NCBI RefSeq assembly: GCF_900113065.1
Contig: NZ_FOOA01000006.1
Span: 1 to 64,000, forward strand
Origin: Aureimonas phyllosphaerae
GTDB taxonomy: Bacteria; Pseudomonadota; Alphaproteobacteria; Rhizobiales; Rhizobiaceae
Reading direction: 5' to 3'
Length of the DNA: 64,000 nucleotides
A program made the translations under genes and the position numbers. The notes beneath the pieces are model-generated. The model had not been told where the DNA came from. It saw only the letters and a list, made by a program, of their open reading frames with translations, and did not search any database. Shown here in pieces: positions 54,963-64,000 of the stretch; the stretch's first letter is position 1, and each line of letters starts with the position of its first letter.

Positions 54963-54987
54963 AACGGGAGTCGAGAAATTAGGTTCC
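54963..54987 (-). promoter_or_regulatory. sigma-EcfG-type promoter of csbD
   Basis: On the minus strand GGAAC (54987-54983), 16 bases, then CGTT (54966-54963) exactly match the EcfG general-stress promoter pattern. It points at csbD, whose start lies 50 bases downstream. Confidence 0.82.
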
Positions 54988-55003
54988 TGGCCAAGGATTA
55001 CAT

Positions 55004-55774
55004 TTATGTAAGGAGTGTGACGATCTGCTGGAGGCAGAGGACGCAGATCAGGATGCCGACAATGCGCAGGAGCAGGCGTTCGGGGATCTTCCGGACGGCG
55101 TAGCCCGCGAGCGGTGCGGCGAGGATGCCGCCGGCGATCAGCCCCAGCACCGAAAGGGCATGGGTCGAGAGGTCTCCGGCTTCCTCCCAATGGCCGGTCA
55201 CGAGGGCGAGGAGGAACGACAGCGAGACGGCGAGGGTGACGAGGAATTCCGCCGCGTTCACCGTGCCGATGACGTAGCGCGGCTGGCCGCCGGCCCCCAG
55301 AAGCCCCGAGGTGACGATCGGTCCCCAGCCACCGCCTCCGACCGAATCGAGGAAGCCGCCGGCGGCGCCCAGCGGCGGCACGAGGCCCATCGGCGTCTGC
55401 GCCCGCGGCATCTTGCGGAACGAGCGCAGGGTCAGCATCACGCCGATGATGCCGAGGTAGGCGGCGACGAAGGGGCGGATCGTCGATCCGTCCACCGAGG
55501 TCAGGACATAGGTCCCCAGCACGCCGCCGAGGATGCCGAAGGGCACGAGCCGCCAGAACAGCTTCCAGTCGATGTTGCGGTTGGCGATGTGGGCGGTGCC
55601 CGACGCTGCCGTGGTGAAGAGCTCGGCCGTATGCACCGAGGCCGAGGCGACGGAGGGCGGGACGCCGAAACCGAGGAGCACGGTCGAGGAGATGACGCCG
55701 TAGGCCATGCCGAGGGCGCCGTCGACGAGCTGCGCCAGCGCGCCGACGAAGAAGAAGATGAAGAACTCGCTCAA
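55004..55774 (-). CDS. TauE/SafE-family sulfite/anion exporter
   Basis: A 256-residue membrane protein with about eight hydrophobic segments. The TauE/SafE start FFVGALAQLVDGALGMAYG and the second half-repeat GGFLDSVGGGGWGPIVTSGL are typical. The family exports sulfite, sulfoacetate or other organic anions. ATG at 55774 gives the family length. No sulfur-metabolism gene lies nearby, so the substrate is unknown. Confidence 0.87.
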   Translation of the reverse strand: MSEFFIFFFVGALAQLVDGALGMAYGVISSTVLLGFGVPPSVASASVHTAELFTTAASGTAHIANRNIDWKLFWRLVPFGILGGVLGTYVLTSVDGSTIRPFVAAYLGIIGVMLTLRSFRKMPRAQTPMGLVPPLGAAGGFLDSVGGGGWGPIVTSGLLGAGGQPRYVIGTVNAAEFLVTLAVSLSFLLALVTGHWEEAGDLSTHALSVLGLIAGGILAAPLAGYAVRKIPERLLLRIVGILICVLCLQQIVTLLT

Positions 55775-55902
55775 ATGCCCGCCCCCGCGATCCGATCCGA
55801 GGGCTTATGGGAGCGGAGGAAGGCGGTGACAATGCACGCCCGCGTGCAAATCCGTCGTCGGAACGCTAGTTTCCTTTTCGACGGTCACCGGAAAGGCCTG
55901 CG

Positions 55903-56367
55903 ATGAGCCTCGCCAAAGAGAAGCCCTACTTCGCCTCGCCCACCGACTACGAGGACGACTTCCACGCCTGGGCCTTCGAACAGGCCGAGCTCCTGCGCCT
56001 CAAGCGCTTCGGGGAACTTGATCTGGCGAATCTGGTGGAGGAGGTGGAGAGCATGGGAAGCGAGCAGAGGCACGCGCTGGAATCCAGCTACCGCCTCCTG
56101 ATCTTCCATCTTCTCAAATGGCAGTTCCAGGCGGAGCGGCGCTCTCGATCCTGGCAGCTGACCATCCTCAGGGAGCGGGGCAACATCGCGCGTCGTGAGA
56201 AGCGCAATCCAAGTCTTGCGGCGAAGGTCAGCGAGATCGTCGCCGACATCTATCGTGACGCGCGTAAGGAAGCATCCGTGGAGACGGGTCTCGACCGGAA
56301 CATGTTCCCGCACGTCTGCCCTTATTCGCTCGATCAGCTTCGCGACCAGGACTTCCTGCCGGAGTGA
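55903..56367 (+). CDS. DUF29 protein
   Basis: A 154-residue DUF29 protein. The core DFHAWAFEQAELLRLKRF, LDLANLVEEVESMG and LLKWQFQAERRSRSWQ is diagnostic, and the end is CPYSLDQLRDQDFLPE. The function is unknown. The family is frequent in cyanobacteria and alphaproteobacteria and often found as an isolated gene, as here. ATG at 55903 is the natural start. A terminator follows. Confidence 0.88.
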   Translation: MSLAKEKPYFASPTDYEDDFHAWAFEQAELLRLKRFGELDLANLVEEVESMGSEQRHALESSYRLLIFHLLKWQFQAERRSRSWQLTILRERGNIARREKRNPSLAAKVSEIVADIYRDARKEASVETGLDRNMFPHVCPYSLDQLRDQDFLPE

Positions 56368-56412
56368 ATTTCCCCGGTGGAACGGGTCGGTGCCTTCCCT
56401 CTCACAAACCGA

Positions 56413-56444
56413 AAAGGCCCGGCGGATCGCTCCGCCGGGCCTTT
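56413..56444. terminator. bidirectional intrinsic terminator, DUF29 / groEL side
   Basis: AAAGGCCCGGCGGA-TCGC-TCCGCCGGGCCTTT is a perfect 14-bp stem. T-runs follow on both strands (CTTTCCTTTG on plus, TTTTC on minus). It can end the DUF29 and groESL transcripts. Confidence 0.9.
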
Positions 56445-56469
56445 CCTTTGTTCAGCTTGGCCGAAGCGT

Positions 56470-56492
56470 CGGACTTGGAAGTCCATGCCGCC
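56470..56492 (-). repeat. 23-base copy of the groEL 3' end
   Basis: These bases match 56564-56586, the last codons and stop of groEL, at 22 of 23 positions. The one difference changes the TAA stop to CAA. It lies about 75 bases downstream of groEL and looks like a remnant of a duplicated or lost groEL end. Confidence 0.75.
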
Positions 56493-56494
56493 AC

Positions 56495-56520
56495 CCGAAA
56501 CCGGGCCTGCCCGGTTTCGG
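56495..56520. repeat. perfect 12-bp inverted repeat after groEL
   Basis: CCGAAACCGGGC-CT-GCCCGGTTTCGG lies between groEL and the copy of its 3' end. No T-run follows. It may be an mRNA-stabilising or transcription-pausing hairpin, or a REP-like element. Confidence 0.6.
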
Positions 56521-56568
56521 TACTTTTCGGGATGGGCGGCTTTACGGGCCTTCCGAGTCCTGCCGGAC

Positions 56569-58263
<1,695 letters not shown>

Positions 58264-58294
58264 TCAAAAGAAAGGATGTGTTGGGGCGACGAGG

Positions 58295-58591
58295 TCAGCC
58301 GACGATCCCGAGGATGTCGGATTCCTTCATGATCAGGAGGTCCTCGCCGCCGAGCTTGATCTCGGTGCCCGACCACTTGCCGAACAGGATGCGGTCGCCG
58401 GCCTTGACCTCGAGCGGGTTGACCTTGCCGGTCTCGTCGCGTGCGCCGGCGCCGACCGCCACGATCTCGCCTTCCTGCGGCTTCTCCTTGGCGGTGTCCG
58501 GAATGATGATCCCGCCGGCGGTCTTCGATTCGGACTCGACGCGCCGCACGACGACGCGGTCATGCAAGGGGCGGAAGTTCACATTGGCCAT
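58295..58591 (-). CDS. groES: 10-kDa co-chaperonin GroES
   Basis: A 98-residue GroES that caps the GroEL ring. [36 protein letters not shown] and [17 protein letters not shown] are typical, including the mobile loop. ATG at 58591 is the standard start. It is the first gene of groESL; its leader holds the CIRCE element and its promoter is described separately. Confidence 0.97.
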   Translation of the reverse strand: MANVNFRPLHDRVVVRRVESESKTAGGIIIPDTAKEKPQEGEIVAVGAGARDETGKVNPLEVKAGDRILFGKWSGTEIKLGGEDLLIMKESDILGIVG

Positions 58592-58658
58592 CTCAGTCGA
58601 ACCTTCTCAAAAGGCTTGATACAAGAAACGGGCCGCCGGGGCGCACCCGTTCCGATCT

Positions 58659-58685
58659 CTGGCACTCGACGTGGGTGAGTGCTAA
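58659..58685 (-). promoter_or_regulatory. CIRCE element (HrcA operator) of groESL
   Basis: On the minus strand TTAGCACTC-N9-GAGTGCCAG matches the CIRCE consensus TTAGCACTC-N9-GAGTGCTAA with two changes in the second arm. It lies in the leader just downstream of the predicted start of transcription. It implies repression by HrcA, whose gene is not in the window. Confidence 0.95.
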
Positions 58686-58694
58686 CGAGCGGGG

Positions 58695-58723
58695 AGATAG
58701 GAGATCGGCCCCGTCCATGTCAA
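58695..58723 (-). promoter_or_regulatory. sigma-70-type promoter of groESL
   Basis: On the minus strand a consensus -35 TTGACA (58723-58718), a 17-base spacer and CTATCT (58700-58695) stand directly upstream of the CIRCE element. Transcription should start a few bases before it. Confidence 0.8.
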
Positions 58724-58832
58724 GGGTGCCGCCAGCCTGGCGCAAGGTCGAAGCGACCGGCCGCTTGCTTGACCCCGCCCCCCGCGCTCCGATATCGCGG
58801 GGCCTTCGATGGACATGAGCCGGAGCCACCCG

Positions 58833-59672
58833 ATGACCGAGGGCGCGATGCGCGCGATCGAAAGCCTCGACGAGGTGCTGGCGGGCTACGACGCCCTGTT
58901 CTGCGACGTCTGGGGCGTCGTCCACGACGGGGTGGCGAGCCACGCGGCGGCGGTCTCGGCGCTGACAGGCGCGCGCCGCGCCGGAAAGAGGGTCGTGCTC
59001 CTCACCAACTCGCCGCGTCTTGCCGGCGGCGTCGAGCGCCAGATCGCGGCGCTCGGCGTCACGCGCGACAGCTTCGATGCGATCGTCACCTCGGGCGATG
59101 CGACGCGGGCGCTGATCGAGGCGGGTTCGCGCCGCGTGCTCCATATCGGCCCCGAGCGCGATCTCGACATCTTCGATGGGCTGGGGCTGCAACTGGAGGA
59201 CGAGACGGGCGCCGAGGCGATCGTCTGCACCGGCCTCTTCGACGACCGCACGGAAGACCCCGAGACCTATCGCCCGCTCCTGGAGCGCTGCGCCGGCCGC
59301 GGCCTGCCGATGATCTGCGCCAACCCGGACCTCGTGGTCCATATCGGCGACCAGCTGATCCCCTGCGCCGGGGCCGTCGCGGCCGTCTACGCCTCGATCG
59401 GCGGCACGGTGCACCTCGCCGGCAAGCCGCATGCCCCGATCTATGACGTCGCCCGCCGCGTCGTGGGGGAGGGGGCCCGCGTCCTGTGCATCGGCGACGG
59501 GCTGATGACCGATGTCCTCGGCGCGGTGAACCACGGCGCCGACTGCCTCTTCATCTCGCACGGCATCCACCGCGACGAGCTGGTCGAGGTGATCGGCGAT
59601 CCCATTCTCCTGTCGGCCGAGCTTCTGGCGCGGGGCGTCCATGCCCGCTACGTGATGCCCGCGCTCCGATGA
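58833..59672 (+). CDS. HAD-superfamily hydrolase, TIGR01459-like (NagD/class IIA type)
   Basis: A 279-residue HAD phosphatase. The nucleophile Asp25 is in FCDVWGVVHDG; the usual second Asp of DxD is replaced by Trp, as is common in this family. LLTNSP is motif II, KPHAPIYD holds motif III, and CIGDGLMTDVLGA is motif IV. ATG at 58833 is preferred because GGAG lies 7 bases upstream; ATGs at 58809 and 58815 are in frame. The gene overlaps ribF by 4 bases, a usual arrangement in Hyphomicrobiales, so a link to flavin or ribitol phosphates is plausible but unproven. Confidence 0.85.
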   Translation: MTEGAMRAIESLDEVLAGYDALFCDVWGVVHDGVASHAAAVSALTGARRAGKRVVLLTNSPRLAGGVERQIAALGVTRDSFDAIVTSGDATRALIEAGSRRVLHIGPERDLDIFDGLGLQLEDETGAEAIVCTGLFDDRTEDPETYRPLLERCAGRGLPMICANPDLVVHIGDQLIPCAGAVAAVYASIGGTVHLAGKPHAPIYDVARRVVGEGARVLCIGDGLMTDVLGAVNHGADCLFISHGIHRDELVEVIGDPILLSAELLARGVHARYVMPALR

Positions 59673-60649
59673 CGGGGCCGGCCCAGCGCATTCCGGGTGC
59701 GGCGGCACTGCCGCGCGAGCTTCGCGGCGGGGTCGTCGCGATCGGCAACTTCGACGGCGTCCATCGCGGACACCAGGCGGTGGTCGAGACGCTCGCGGCC
59801 CTCGCCGCCGAGACCGGCGCGCCGCGCCTCGCGCTCACCTTCGAGCCGCATCCGCGCACCGTGTTCCGGCCGCAGCATCCGGTGCAGCGCCTGACCCCCG
59901 CGCCCTTGAAGGCTCGGCTCTTCGGCCTCCTCGGCGTCGAGGCGGTGGTCGAGCAGCCCTTCGATCTCGACTATGCCGCCCATCCCGCCGAAGCCTTCGT
60001 CGCCGAGACGCTGCATCGCGATCTCGGCGCGCGCCACGTCGTCGTCGGCTATGATTTCCGTTTCGGCGCACGCCGGCAGGGCGACCTCGATTTCCTGCGC
60101 GCGCGCGGGGCCGAACTCGGCATCGGCGTCACCTCGATCGCGCCCTTCGTCGACGAGGGCGCCAACACGGTCTCCTCGAGCCGCATCCGCGAAGACCTGA
60201 TGAACGGCGATGCGGCCGCCGCCGCCGGGCTCCTCGGCTATCGCTGGACGATCGAGGGCACGGTCAGCCACGGGGCGAAGCTCGGGCGCACGCTCGGCTA
60301 TCCCACCGCCAACATGGTTCTGCCGGACGACGGACTGCTCGCCCACGGCATCTATGCCGTGCGCCTGCGCCGCGCCGACGGCTCGCTCCACGACGGGGTG
60401 GCGAGCTACGGCCGCCGCCCGACCTTTGACAACGGCGCGGCGCTGTTCGAGACCTTTCTGTTCGACTTTTCCGGCGATCTCTACGGCGAGGCGGTCTCGG
60501 TCTCGCTGTTCGGCTTCATCCGCGGCGAGGAACGCTTCGACTCGGCCGAGGCGCTGATCGCGCGCATGGACATCGATGCGGCGGAAGCGCGCGCGCTTCT
60601 CGCCGGCGCCCGCCCCCTGTCGCCGCTGGACGCCGCGCTCACCTTCTGA
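59669..60649 (+). CDS. ribF: bifunctional riboflavin kinase / FAD synthetase
   Basis: A 326-residue RibF that makes FMN and then FAD. The N-terminal nucleotidyltransferase (residues about 20-175) has GNFDGVHRGHQ and VVGYDFRFGARRQGD; the C-terminal kinase (about 190-310) has GRTLGYPTANM and SYGRRPTFDNG. ATG at 59669 overlaps the stop of the HAD gene by 4 bases. The many flavoproteins in this window depend on its products. ileS follows after 290 bases. Confidence 0.95.
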   Translation: MTGPAQRIPGAAALPRELRGGVVAIGNFDGVHRGHQAVVETLAALAAETGAPRLALTFEPHPRTVFRPQHPVQRLTPAPLKARLFGLLGVEAVVEQPFDLDYAAHPAEAFVAETLHRDLGARHVVVGYDFRFGARRQGDLDFLRARGAELGIGVTSIAPFVDEGANTVSSSRIREDLMNGDAAAAAGLLGYRWTIEGTVSHGAKLGRTLGYPTANMVLPDDGLLAHGIYAVRLRRADGSLHDGVASYGRRPTFDNGAALFETFLFDFSGDLYGEAVSVSLFGFIRGEERFDSAEALIARMDIDAAEARALLAGARPLSPLDAALTF

Positions 60650-60939
60650 TCCGAGAAAAGTCCTTGGAACCGGGCCACTCCCTTTGATAGGAAGCGGCAA
60701 TGGACAGAACGGCCGCCCTGCCGCCCGGCGCCCCCGCGCATGCCGGATCGCGAATTAGCCGCCCGGTTCCGCGCCGGCGCTGACAGGTGCCGCCGGAGCC
60801 GGGACGACGTGCCGCGCCCGGACCGCAAGTCTTCCGGGCCTTCCCCATGCCCCATCCCATGCCCTGATGCGTCGCCGCCCCGAAGCCATGAGGCTTCCCG
60901 TGTCCGCGCCGCGATGCAGCCCTGAACGAGTTTGCCGCC

Positions 60940-63900
60940 ATGACCGAGCGTCCCGAGACCGACTATTCCAAGACCCTGTTCCTGCCGGAGACCGAGTTTC
61001 CGATGCGGGCGGGCCTGCCCCAGGCCGAGCCGCAGTGGATCGCCAAGTGGGACGAGATGGACCTCTACGGCACGCTGCGCCGCGAATCCGCCGGTCGTCC
61101 GAAATACGTCCTCCACGACGGCCCCCCTTACGCCAATGGCCATCTCCACATCGGGCATGCGCTGAACAAGGTGCTGAAGGACGTCATCACCCGCTCCTTC
61201 CAGATGCGGGGCTATGACTCCAACTACGTGCCCGGCTGGGACTGCCACGGCCTGCCGATCGAGTGGAAGATCGAGGAGGAGAACTACCGCGCCAAGGGTC
61301 GGCAGAAGCCGGACCTGACCGACTCGTCCGCCATGATCGCCTTCCGCCGCGAGTGCCGCGCCTATGCCGAACACTGGGTCGGCGTGCAATCGGACGAGTT
61401 CCGCCGCCTCGGCGTCGAGGGCGATTTCAAGAACCCCTACCTCACCATGAACTACGGGGCCGAGGCGGTGATCGCCGGCGAGCTCCTGAAGTTCGCCATG
61501 TCGGGCCAGCTCTACCGCGGCTCGAAGCCGGTGATGTGGTCGGTGGTCGAGAAGACCGCGCTCGCCGAGGCCGAGGTCGAGTACCAGGACTACGAGTCCG
61601 ACACGATCTGGGTGAAGTTCGCTGTCCGCCCCGCCTCGAACGGCTTCACGCCGGCCTTCAACGGCGGCGTGTCGAGCTTCCCGAAGGCGGGCTCGCCCGA
61701 TGTCGGCCCGCTCGACGGCGCGAGCGTCGTGATCTGGACGACGACTCCCTGGACCATCCCCGGCAACCGCGCCATCGCCTATTCGCCCCGCATCGCCTAC
61801 GGCCTCTACGAAGTCACCGCACCGGACGATGCGGACAATCCGCGCTGGGCCGCGCACGGCGAGCGTCTCGTGCTCGCCGACGCGCTGGCCGCCGACGTCT
61901 TCGCCAAGGCCCGGCTGCCGGACGGCGGCGTCCGGCGTCTGCGCGACGTGTCCGCTGCCGACCTCGCCGCCCTTCTGTGCTACCATCCGCTGAAAGGCCT
62001 TGGCGGCGGCTACGGGTTCGCCGTGCCGCTGCTGGCTGGCGACCACGTGACCGACGACGCCGGCACGGGCTTCGTGCACACGGCGCCGAGCCACGGCCGC
62101 GAGGACTTCGAGGCCTGGACCTCGGCACGCCGCGAGATCGAGGCGCGCGGCATCGACGCATCGATCCCCTTCCCGGTGGACGACGACGGCTTCTACACCA
62201 AGGACGCACCGGGCTTCGGGCCGGATGCCGAGGGCGGAGCCGGCCGCGTCATCGACGACAAGGGCAAGAAGGGCGACGCCAACAAGCGGGTAATCGACGC
62301 GCTGGTGGCGGCCGGCCGGCTGCTCGCGCGCGGACGCCTCAAGCATTCCTATCCGCATTCCTGGCGCTCCAAGAAGCCGGTGATCTTCCGCAACACGCCG
62401 CAATGGTTCGTCCACATGGACAAGGACCTCGCCGGCTACGGGCTCGACGGAGCCAAGCCGTCGGGCGGGGACACGCTGCGCGGACGCGCCCTCAGCGCCA
62501 TCGACGACACGCGCTTCGTGCCCGCCAGCGGGCAGAACCGTCTGCGCGGCATGATCGCCGACCGGCCGGACTGGGTCCTGTCGCGCCAGCGCGCCTGGGG
62601 CGTGCCGATCTGCGTCTTCGTCGACGAGGACGGGGAGGTCCTGAAGGACGAGGCGGTCAACGCACGCATCCGTGACGCCTTCGAGAAGGAGGGCGCCGAC
62701 GCCTGGTTCGCCGAGGGCGCCAAAGAGCGCTTCCTCGGCAACGAGCACGACGCTGCCCGTTGGTCGATGGTCCGAGACATCCTCGACGTCTGGTTCGATT
62801 CCGGCTCGACCCACGCCTTCTGCCTGGAAAAGCGCGCCGACCTGAAGTGGCCGGCCGACCTCTATCTCGAAGGCTCCGACCAGCACCGCGGCTGGTTCCA
62901 TTCCTCGCTGCTCGAAGCCTGCGGCACGCGCGGCCGCGCGCCCTACGACGCGGTGCTGACGCACGGCTTCGTGATGGACGAGGACGGGCGCAAGATGTCG
63001 AAGTCGCTCGGCAACGTCGTGACGCCGCAGGAGGTCATCTCGCAGTCCGGCGCCGACATCCTGCGCCTCTGGGTGGTCTCGTCCGACTATTCGGAGGACC
63101 TGCGCCTCGGCAAGACGATCCTCCAGACCAATGTCGACGCCTATCGCAAGCTGCGCAACACGGTGCGCTGGATGCTCGGCACGCTGGCGCACGACCGGGG
63201 CGACGACGTGCCGCTTGCCGAGATGCCCGAGCTCGAGCGCCTGATGCTCCACCGCCTCGCCGAGATCGAGGGCGTGGTCCTGAAGAGCTACGACGCCTTC
63301 GACTTCAAGCGCATTGCCCGCACGCTTCTCGACTTCATGGTGGTGGAGCTTTCGGCCTTCTACTTCGACATCCGCAAGGACGCGCTCTACTGCGACGCGC
63401 CGTCCTCGGTGCGCCGCCGGGCGGCGCTCCAGGTCGTGCGCATCCTCTTCGACCGCTTGGTAACGTGGCTGGCGCCGCTCCTGCCGTTCACGATGGAGGA
63501 GGCGTGGCTGAGCCGCTATCCGGAAGCACGCTCGGTGCATCTGGAAGCGTTCCGCGGCTGTGATCCCGTCTGGGTCGACGAGGCGCTGGCGGAGCGCTGG
63601 CGGCAGATCCGGCGCGTGCGCCGCGTCGTCACCGGCGCCCTGGAGGAAGAGCGCCGCGCCAAGCGCATCGGCTCCTCGCTGGAGGCGGCCCCCGTGGTGC
63701 ATGTCGCGGACGCGGACCTGCGCACGCTTCTCGGCGAGATCGATCTCGCCGAGATCGCGATCACCAGCGACATCGCCCTCACCGGCCAGCCTGCGCCGGA
63801 GGGTGCCTTCACGCTGTCCGACACGCCGGGCATCGCGGTGGTGCCGACACGGGCGGAAGGGCAGAAATGCGCGCGCTCATGGAAGGTCTCGCCGCTCGTC

Positions 63901-63978
63901 GGCACGGACCCCGAGTATCCCGACGTCACGCCGCGCGACGCCGAGGCGCTGCGCGAACTCAAAGCAACGGCCGCCTGA
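60940..63978 (+). CDS. ileS: isoleucyl-tRNA synthetase
   Basis: A 1012-residue class I synthetase. HIGH is at residues 70-73 and KMSKS at 685-689; the editing domain lies between about 210 and 450 ([25 protein letters not shown]). The C-terminal zinc finger of the E. coli enzyme is reduced here: only KCARSWK remains of the Cys-x2-Cys pairs. ATG at 60940 gives the family start. The 290-base gap before it shows no T-box or clear promoter. A hairpin overlaps the stop. Confidence 0.96.
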   Translation: MTERPETDYSKTLFLPETEFPMRAGLPQAEPQWIAKWDEMDLYGTLRRESAGRPKYVLHDGPPYANGHLHIGHALNKVLKDVITRSFQMRGYDSNYVPGWDCHGLPIEWKIEEENYRAKGRQKPDLTDSSAMIAFRRECRAYAEHWVGVQSDEFRRLGVEGDFKNPYLTMNYGAEAVIAGELLKFAMSGQLYRGSKPVMWSVVEKTALAEAEVEYQDYESDTIWVKFAVRPASNGFTPAFNGGVSSFPKAGSPDVGPLDGASVVIWTTTPWTIPGNRAIAYSPRIAYGLYEVTAPDDADNPRWAAHGERLVLADALAADVFAKARLPDGGVRRLRDVSAADLAALLCYHPLKGLGGGYGFAVPLLAGDHVTDDAGTGFVHTAPSHGREDFEAWTSARREIEARGIDASIPFPVDDDGFYTKDAPGFGPDAEGGAGRVIDDKGKKGDANKRVIDALVAAGRLLARGRLKHSYPHSWRSKKPVIFRNTPQWFVHMDKDLAGYGLDGAKPSGGDTLRGRALSAIDDTRFVPASGQNRLRGMIADRPDWVLSRQRAWGVPICVFVDEDGEVLKDEAVNARIRDAFEKEGADAWFAEGAKERFLGNEHDAARWSMVRDILDVWFDSGSTHAFCLEKRADLKWPADLYLEGSDQHRGWFHSSLLEACGTRGRAPYDAVLTHGFVMDEDGRKMSKSLGNVVTPQEVISQSGADILRLWVVSSDYSEDLRLGKTILQTNVDAYRKLRNTVRWMLGTLAHDRGDDVPLAEMPELERLMLHRLAEIEGVVLKSYDAFDFKRIARTLLDFMVVELSAFYFDIRKDALYCDAPSSVRRRAALQVVRILFDRLVTWLAPLLPFTMEEAWLSRYPEARSVHLEAFRGCDPVWVDEALAERWRQIRRVRRVVTGALEEERRAKRIGSSLEAAPVVHVADADLRTLLGEIDLAEIAITSDIALTGQPAPEGAFTLSDTPGIAVVPTRAEGQKCARSWKVSPLVGTDPEYPDVTPRDAEALRELKATAA

Positions 63979-63991
63979 GGTGCGGCCGTTG
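63965..63991 (+). terminator. hairpin overlapping the ileS stop codon
   Basis: CAACGGCCGC and GCGGCCGTTG form a perfect 10-bp stem around a 7-base loop that contains the TGA. The sequence after it is cut by the window edge, so a T-run cannot be judged. Confidence 0.5.
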
Positions 63992-64000
63992 CCTCGTGGT

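Noticed and set aside
60650..60939. Possible small genes or a T-box before ileS
   Set aside because: Short ATG frames here are Pro/Arg-rich without a binding site, and no T-box signature is visible; T-boxes are not expected in alphaproteobacteria.
60481..63702. 1073-residue open frame opposite ileS
   Set aside because: Shadow frame of ileS: low-complexity composition and no domain motifs.

Overview
The window is a GC-rich, densely coded alphaproteobacterial chromosome segment. A hisS-hisZ-hisG cluster with the short HisG/HisZ system, a plant-like GshA, a CIRCE-controlled groESL operon, an HWE-type sensor kinase, a sigma-EcfG-like promoter and the HAD-ribF-ileS order all point to Hyphomicrobiales (Rhizobiales). 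The genus is not determined; an Aurantimonadaceae-like organism is only a guess. No rRNA, tRNA, CRISPR array or insertion sequence was found.

Layout. 1-2365: an FtsH-like AAA/zinc protease cut by the left edge, then an AT-richer, apparently non-coding stretch of about 540 bases. 2366-6750: a photosensory/two-component operon made of a short LOV protein, a CheB-CheR-PAS-HWE kinase and a single-domain receiver. 7033-8592: an exported metallo-beta-lactamase-fold protein and an mgtC-like gene broken by one in-frame amber codon. 8669-12469: paoABC-type molybdenum aldehyde dehydrogenase, divergent from a tetR gene; a palindrome sits exactly in the spacer of the paoA promoter. 13241-19426: glycerate 2-kinase, a class I glutamine amidotransferase, a DUF892 ferritin-like protein, an ArsB-like pump and an MFS transporter. 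19710-27983: GabD-type aldehyde dehydrogenase, XRE-cupin regulator, omega-aminotransferase, a GMC oxidoreductase with a partner that fuses an alpha/beta hydrolase to a gluconate-dehydrogenase subunit-3 domain, a zinc alcohol dehydrogenase and a PAS protein.

28065-38654: xseA, a LysR regulator, a DUF1127 protein, a CNNM/CorC protein, a DUF937 protein, gshA, rsmE, an SDR, a PAP2 membrane protein and a macrodomain protein. 38783-43448: glycolate oxidase glcD-glcE-glcF with a DUF433/DUF5615 toxin-antitoxin pair inserted between glcE and glcF. 43506-46928: two tandem L,D-transpeptidases, a DUF2927 lipoprotein/secreted protein and tag. 47039-53131: hisS-hisZ-hisG, a DoxX protein and a BetT-type BCCT transporter. 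53183-58591: fumC, a csbD stress gene behind a sigma-EcfG-type promoter, a TauE/SafE exporter, a DUF29 protein and groEL-groES. 58833-63978: HAD hydrolase, ribF and ileS.

Most of the window is core metabolism in short operons. The accessory-looking parts are the left end, the LOV/HWE module, the paoABC/tetR locus, the hydrolase-dehydrogenase fusion and the toxin-antitoxin pair inside the glc operon. I found no convincing new defence or mobile system; the strongest candidates for new biology are the LOV-kinase operon, the fused hydrolase/subunit-3 redox pair, and the placement of the toxin-antitoxin genes.
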